A DNA stretch of 64,000 bases from Hyaloscypha bicolor E (Eukaryota > Ascomycota > Leotiomycetes > Helotiales > Hyaloscyphaceae), in contig NW_020194643.1 in NCBI RefSeq assembly GCF_002865645.1, positions 496,001-560,000 on the forward strand, in the 5' to 3' direction. A program made the position numbers and the translations under genes. The notes under the pieces were generated by a model. It was not told where the DNA came from. It did no database searches and saw only the letters and a list, made by a program, of their open reading frames with translations. Below, piece after piece: positions 58,267 to 64,000 of the stretch; the stretch's first letter is position 1; the number at the start of each line of letters is the position of its first letter.

Positions 58267-60035
58267 CTAGATACTGACCCCCTGTTCTTCCTTGTAGTAG
58301 TCCTCAGTTCGCATCCTTGCCTCCTCTAAACATCTCTCCAATGTGCCGATTTCAGATGCATTGTCCATACCATCCCGTGGAATCAGCTTGACCTTGAAAT
58401 CTCTTGGAATAGCTACGAGAGCTGACTTAAATTGGTTGTAATCCACGTAGTCTGTATTTGGGGGTTGCTCTTCACTCGCCACGATCCTGTAGCTGCAAAT
58501 AAGGCGAACCAGTGCTGTGTACAGAAGGCGTGAGGCAATGAGTTGACCTGAGCAAGCCCGAGATCCCGCACCGAACGAAAAGTGCTGAATTCCTGAGCTG
58601 ACTTTCTCAGAAGCAGGGTCGATTGTACCGTCAGAAGTGAGCCATTGCTCAGGATTAAAGGTAGCAGCGTCAAGACCAAAGTGATCAACGTCTAATAAGA
58701 ATCAGCAAGAGTCGTTACTGAAGCAAGGGAGCGGTGCATACCATGGTTCGCCGCCTGGGCGTTTATCAAAATCATTGTTTTGGCAGGGATCTTTGCTCCA
58801 TCCCAGATGACCTCACTGACAGTTTTCCTCGGAAGAGACATGGCAGAGACAGTGTAATACCGTGCAGCTTCCTTAATAATAGCATTGACATAGGGGATTT
58901 TCTCGTCTTGGAAGCTGTTCCTCCAGGCATCTCTGACGTCAGGATAAAAGCGTTTGATGTCTTTGTACGCCTTCTCCTGAAAGATTTGGCCCTCTGGAGT
59001 CGAAAGTGAGCCGATGCAAGATGTCAATGTCCCAGGTATCGTTTCAAACCCTCCAGATACCAGCGAGAGACAGATGCTGGAAACTTCAACTCCTGTGAGT
59101 TTTGTCTCCTGGTCTTTCAGAATCGCAGCTGAGATACAAGGCTTGTTCGTCCCATTCTTGATCATTTCCCTGACTTGATCCAGCAAGGCATTTAGGTATT
59201 TGTCCCTCCGATCTCTTAATTCTCTACTTCTCCTATTTTTCTCGTTATTCGGCAGATATCTCAGGATTGGTATGTAGTCCTGGTAATTCTCGCTCGCACT
59301 CCTCAGCAAGCTGATGGCGGAGCCCACCTCAAGAATTTCCCTCAACATGCTGTCATAAACATGATCCATTCGAATGCCGTAACAAAGGGTCAATGTCGTG
59401 TTCAAGGCATAACGCTGAATATACGGCCGGACAGAGATTTCAGTTGCTCCATTGTTTGAGTCCCGCACAAGGTCTCGGACAATGCAGTATGACTCCAAGT
59501 CAAACATATCGAAATAATCCTTGAGCTTCGGCCTTCCCAATGCTTGGCCAGCAGCCTTGCGTTTATTCTTGCAGCTTTCATCCCAAGGACTGCTACCAAT
59601 AGTGAACCCCTTCGTACTGCTTATGATCCCATGGAATGTATAGAGGGTTGGCCGGTCGATAACGGCGGATTGGTGACCGATCAGCATGCGCTTTGCATCG
59701 TCGAATGAGTTCACAACCACAGCTCTGGTATTCCCAAGACGGATCTGGAAGACGCTTGTTCGGTATTTGCGCCACCAGGACTCACAGATGGTCGCGTGGT
59801 CATCGCCGAGCTGGAGCAAGTGGCCAGTGACTGGTAGAGCGCCCGGGATCTCAGGTATGCCTTTGATGTATGGGATATCTGTTGCCGTGGAAATCTGAAT
59901 ACTATTAGCATCAATGGAGTAAGCAGAAGGGAATATACGTACATGATAGAGAGTATACAGAGCAATTGCAATTACAATGCCACCAAGCGCAAGCTGGTTG
60001 CTGATGCCAGGCAGTAAAGACTCTTGGCCAAACAT
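58267..60035 (-). CDS. Cytochrome P450, CYP504 (phenylacetate hydroxylase)-like; 556 aa, three exons
   Basis: Exons 59943-60035, 58742-59894 and 58267-58691 give 556 aa. The first intron is 48 bp, in frame and stop-free, so it could be misread as coding; its GTACGT, GCTAAT and CAG signals and family similarity argue for removal. Motifs: N-terminal anchor (LALGGIVIAIALYTLYH), GHLLQLGDDHATICESWWRKY, AVIDRPTLYTFHG, FTIGSSPWDESCKNKRKAAG, I-helix GGFETIPGT, ExxR as EAAR, and the haem loop FSFGAGSRACSG with the Cys ligand. These blocks closely resemble CYP504 enzymes that hydroxylate phenylacetate on the way to homogentisate. No homogentisate-pathway gene is next to it, so another aromatic substrate is possible. 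It should sit in the ER membrane. Confidence 0.88.
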
Positions 60036-61220
60036 TGTCCCAGCTGTGAAGGACCTTTGACCGTACAGCTTCCAAGAGCCTCTCTAAATGACGATGCTCT
60101 TCAGGGAAGGATACAGCAAAGCACCTGAAGCGTAGGAAATATCAACTTACAAGGACCTCTCAGGAGAGGATGTCAGAATATTCGATATCCCACTCCGAAC
60201 CCTTTCAATGCCCCAAACCTCGCTCGAGGTCAAATAGAGTGCTGACATCGTTCTGCGCGACTGCCAGAGGGCGACCAATCATCTTGCTCACTATGCACAT
60301 CTCGACATCGACCCCTCTATCCAGGTGGGGCAGTTGTATCCATGGTTTGCCGTCACCGGCCAGCTTATCTTTGGCAAAGAGCTTGTGGATTACGTAAGCA
60401 CCAAACAACTTCATGGCGTTCCTGGTGTTCAAATGTAATTTATCCTGGAAAATCTCCGAAAGAAAGGAGACAAAATGAGTGTTGATTGGTCGAAAAAAAA
60501 TCCAACCTCTTTGTTTTGAGTCGAGCACTGTGGTTGGCTGAACAAATCCAACCTCCTTTATTCTTCTAATGTAATCATGACTTCCTTCACTTTCACCTTC
60601 ACTTTAACTTCTCAGTTCGTGGAGCCTCTCTGATCCATTATGCTCACGACAACTGTGCTTTTTCATCTAATTTTCTGTCTAGGTTAGCTGTGCTCGAGAA
60701 AGGGTCCATAAGTCTGGCTGCGCCCGAGCTATATGCCCTCTGCCTTCTGTCTCTCGCCTCTTTGTTCTCGCAGAATTTGTGCAGCTCTTGCCCTTCAATG
60801 AATCTATCCACGTTAGACTTTCATTATTACCGGCCTGACAGTACTCGGCAAGCCAATACAAAGCTCCGAAGAATGGACTTCGACCTTCAACAAAGCAGCG
60901 AAGTGCCTTTGACATAAAGGATACAATGTGCATTCTTTTCCACCTTTGTTAACACTGCCCCATCAACAAGAATTTAGAGATAGCCGCAACAAGTGACCAG
61001 TCTCATGTCTTCAAAACATCTTCTCCGATGCAAAGAGCCCTTGCGGAAACATGAACAGCAAGTACAATCTTCTACAAATGCCTTCGTATCTTCGGATTAA
61101 ATCCAATTTCCTTCTCTCATCACTCGACGCATATTTATAGTTCTAACTCATACAACTCTCTTAAAATTTTGATAAATACAGATCGACGGCTTCACTTACG
61201 CAGGCAAGCAACTAGCGCTC
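60036..61220. other. Intergenic region, no supported gene
   Basis: Normal composition, with short frames only. The P450 promoter lies in its left part. Confidence 0.5.
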
Positions 61221-61868
61221 ATGATGCCTTCCTCCACAATCCACCCCGGATCAAGCGTCAGCTCTCGGAGCAGCCGACGCCATCACTCCTCGGGACACTC
61301 TCAAGCACCATCGCACGCATCATCCCACCGATCCTCCTCGTCTCGCCACTCATCAAGCTGCAGAATGTCATCTGGATCAGCTGCCACCAGCGATTCTAGA
61401 GCAAAGGAGTTCATGCAGATGAACAATTATGGAGGTCCAGGCAGCACGGTGTCTCGTTCCTCACACAGGAGCGACGATCCAACGGCTCACCCACGATCCT
61501 CGAGCGGACGAGCACATAGTGAGGCGAGCAACAACATGCAGATGGTCCCCTATACAGGCAACAGTAGCTCCAGCCGTGCCCCCTCGCAGGTATCGCGCAG
61601 CTCTTCTCATCGCTCCTACTCCTCTTCGGGTTCAAGAAGCTACGCCGACTCTCGCCACGGCTCGTCCAGCGGACGAGAAGTCGCGAGAAGAGACGAAGGT
61701 GATTGGAGAACGGACAGGGTCGACGAGGAGCCCGCCCCGAAGACCCTGAAGGACGCATCGGTGCGGGAATTGCTCGACGAGTGTGACCGAAAACTCGGTC
61801 CCCCACTCCCGATCCGAACTGTTACTCTGTTCCCCTTATTTCCACCCTGCCCATACCATGGGTATTGA
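61221..61868 (+). CDS. Ser/Arg/His-rich low-complexity protein, 215 aa
   Basis: An open frame from ATG 61221, very rich in Ser with Arg and His (SSVSSRSSRRHHSSGHSQAP), resembling an SR-type disordered protein. The end is more ordered (LKDASVRELLDECDRKLGPP, about residues 177-196). Introns cannot be excluded near the 3' end, where the composition changes. No function is assigned. Confidence 0.5.
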   Translation: MMPSSTIHPGSSVSSRSSRRHHSSGHSQAPSHASSHRSSSSRHSSSCRMSSGSAATSDSRAKEFMQMNNYGGPGSTVSRSSHRSDDPTAHPRSSSGRAHSEASNNMQMVPYTGNSSSSRAPSQVSRSSSHRSYSSSGSRSYADSRHGSSSGREVARRDEGDWRTDRVDEEPAPKTLKDASVRELLDECDRKLGPPLPIRTVTLFPLFPPCPYHGY

Positions 61869-63022
61869 GGTTGCCCCCTGCTGAGCACTGACTCGGAGAG
61901 AGGAGCGGAAACGAGAGCATCGATTCAACAACTATTTCCTTTCTTCTATCTAAGTACGGTCCTGCGTATCGTTAGATCCAATCTTTTGAGCAGAGCGAAT
62001 CCAGCTGATCCACAAAAGCCTAAACAATGGTAGCAAGTCACGATTTCCTCGAATTCTCACTAGATCAACCAACTAAAAAATGCAAAAACATATCTACCCA
62101 ACCCAAAGCCCACTTGTTCTAATCTCCCCACATCTCCGTTCTTATTGCCTGTGATAATTGTGATAAATACATCCTCAACTACTCTGTGCTTTTGACTGCC
62201 AATTCCTAATTTCAAAACCTGAGTCAAGAACCTCGCCAAAAGGTGGCGCAATCCTTGAGCCTGACCTGTCACATTTCAGCCATCACCACAAACGGACTCT
62301 GTTGCATGTCGAACAGTCATGGGAATCTGCACCACGGGTCTCTTTCTCCGTGTGCCGTTTATGGGCAATGCTTATCCAGTTAGATTGCCTTAAATTTTGA
62401 CCTTCGGCACACCCTTCCCCTTTCCTCTTCCGTTTGTGGATTCACGATCAACAAACTGTTAGTTTATTACTGAGAACGATGATTCAACTTCACGCGAGAC
62501 GGAACAGGAGATATGTCATATGCAGCGTATTTGCTCAACCTAGGTATGTGCAAACAATTCGCCATTCGCCATTCATGGCGCATAAATCCAACCGTGACTT
62601 GCCCTGTAAACCATGGACGTATTCCCGCTTCCCGCTATTTAGTGCAAGAAAAACAGAGCAGCCAGCCCATCGTAAAGTGAGAAAGGAAATATGCCAATGT
62701 GACTCCAGTATCTTGCGCCAATGTAATGCTCCGAGTCCCTCACTGTTGCAATCCCAACGCCGCCCAGCCATAGGATATTCGTTCGGTTGCGATGATGCAT
62801 GCATTCGAAGAGGAAAAGGAAATGAAACGCTAAAAACAAATATGAGGTGTTTCAGGCAACGCTAGCGCAGAGCTATGTGCTGTTGCTAATATCGACTTCG
62901 CAACTGCCATCGTAGCCTGTGTTCTCCAAGGGTGATCGGAAGTGGAGGTCGAAACAGAAGTCTTTATGTGAGAGATGAAGGAAGCCGTAGGATTCGATGT
63001 AAGGTGATCCACATCTAGACGA
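61869..63022. other. Intergenic region, no supported gene
   Basis: Short frames such as 62434-62865 show no motif. I see nothing else. Confidence 0.45.
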
Positions 63023-64000
63023 TCACTCGAACCGATTGTACAGATTAGGTTTAGGTGGAGCTGACGGACCATCGCCAAGGAGGGAGGAAATCGAGATCCT
63101 GGGGAGTTGGCCTGATGAGGAAGACTGGAAACCGTTGGAATTGTTCTGTGTCGAAGATGGTTGCGACATTGATTGGGCCATTGATTGGAATGAAGAGTAT
63201 GAGTCGAAGTTGCTTGGGGGTCCAGATCGGTTCATGAGTTGCTGCTGTCTCTGGAACAGGGTAGGGCCGAAGTTGTCATACAGGGATGGAGCTTTGCCCA
63301 GACCACCAGCAAAAGATTGTTGATGATGTGGATGAGCTTGCCGCTGTATTGTGGAGAATCCAGACTGCATGGACAATGACAAGCCTGACGCCGCATTTGA
63401 AAAGCCTGGGCCGAACATCAGGTCTCGTTGGGCACGCAATTGCTCAGCATTGTATCGTCGTTGCATCACCTGCTGCTCACGAAGCTCCTGCAAGGTAGCA
63501 CGGTTGGTCTGTATAGTAGTTCGGGTGAGGTCCGGCTGTGTCGTAGAATGAGTACCATTGCCATCGCCTTCTTGCTCGGTGGTCTCCTCCTCATCAAGAT
63601 CAGCGATTGCAGAATTGGTGCTTGTGGCCTGGGATTTCTCGAATTCCTTTTCGATCTTCGGCTTTAATGTCTGCCAGCCACGCTCGGTACCACCATCTCG
63701 GAAGATGCGAGTAGCAGCCTTGTAAGCTTTGGTACTCTCGACAAAGGATGTTGGAATATGTGGGAGGTCCGCTCGTGCACGTCTCGTGAATAGCTCTCGG
63801 CGAGCCTGTCGGTTGTTGTTGTAGGGCTGCGCGACAAGATCTCTCCGCTTTTTCACCAACGATTCAATCTTCTGAACTGTCTCCATGTGCTTATCATTCG
63901 CCTTCTTTCCATCTTCCAGAAACTTCGTCTTCTTATCATCTAACTTATCCATTTCTTCCTGCCATTCTGCTCGAGCTCGGTTGCGTTCCTCAGGGGTTTG
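63023..64000 (-). CDS. Gln/Ser-rich protein, C-terminal part, cut by the window edge
   Basis: The frame is open to the last base; reading in from the edge it begins PEERNRARAEWQEEMDKLDD, so the start is outside. The first half is charged and helical (KKTKFLEDGKKANDKHMETV, VQKIESLVKKRRDL), possibly a coiled coil. The middle is acidic (DLDEEETTEQEGDGNG). The end is Gln/Ser/Asn-rich (QSMAQSMSQPSSTQNNSNG). It ends PPKPNLYNRFE. I do not recognise the family. Confidence 0.65.
   Translation of the reverse strand, partial: QTPEERNRARAEWQEEMDKLDDKKTKFLEDGKKANDKHMETVQKIESLVKKRRDLVAQPYNNNRQARRELFTRRARADLPHIPTSFVESTKAYKAATRIFRDGGTERGWQTLKPKIEKEFEKSQATSTNSAIADLDEEETTEQEGDGNGTHSTTQPDLTRTTIQTNRATLQELREQQVMQRRYNAEQLRAQRDLMFGPGFSNAASGLSLSMQSGFSTIQRQAHPHHQQSFAGGLGKAPSLYDNFGPTLFQRQQQLMNRSGPPSNFDSYSSFQSMAQSMSQPSSTQNNSNGFQSSSSGQLPRISISSLLGDGPSAPPKPNLYNRFE

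Overview
The window comes from a filamentous ascomycete (Pezizomycotina; Leotiomycetes is possible but not shown). The grounds are genes split by 45-145 bp GT-AG introns, a HET-domain protein, a 2EXR protein, a lactose-permease-type MFS transporter, a CYP504-type P450, and a 27-kb AT-rich block in which repeat copies differ almost only by C/T and G/A transitions, the mark of repeat-induced point mutation (RIP).

Layout. 0.3-2.2 kb (-): a secreted toroid-type protein. 2.76-30.11 kb: one nested retrotransposon insertion. The outer element has 156-bp LTRs (2765-2920 and 29951-30106) flanked by the 5-bp target duplication CCTAT. It is a minus-strand Ty3/Gypsy chromovirus with gag and pol. Beyond the integrase it carries an unrecognised reading frame of about 1,600 codons (ORF-X). 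Two complete Ty3/Gypsy elements sit inside it, each with its own 5-bp duplication: Gypsy-2 (3399-11408, minus, inside ORF-X, duplication CTTAC) and Gypsy-1 (21153-27767, plus, inside gag, duplication ATTAC). Removing both gives an outer element of about 12.7 kb. All coding regions in the block are broken by RIP.

30.26-32.16 kb (+): an MFS sugar transporter whose ATG lies only 148 bp from the edge of the insertion. Without the insertion, the transporter and the secreted protein would be divergent neighbours about 0.7 kb apart. 32.8-33.5 kb: remnant of a fungal STAND/NLR N-terminal domain. 34.1-36.7 kb: a divergent pair, a quercetinase-like bicupin (-) and an alpha/beta hydrolase (+). 36.8-37.8 kb: KTI12. 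37.9-42.1 kb: gene-poor, partly AT-rich, with one small spliced gene. 42.7-45.0 kb: HET protein. 46.6-48.0 kb: type II membrane protein with an acidic DDD motif. 50.0-51.4 kb: 2EXR protein. 51.9-53.9 kb: propeller-PI-PLC fusion. 54.9-57.4 kb: two uncharacterised genes. 58.3-60.0 kb: CYP504-like P450. 61.2-61.9 kb: Ser/Arg-rich protein. 63.0 kb to the end: a Gln/Ser-rich protein cut by the window edge.

The genes read as an accessory, saprotroph or plant-associated catabolic neighbourhood (sugar uptake, possible flavonol or aromatic degradation, P450) mixed with self-recognition genes (HET, STAND remnant). The least expected object is the outer retroelement with its 1,600-codon extra frame.
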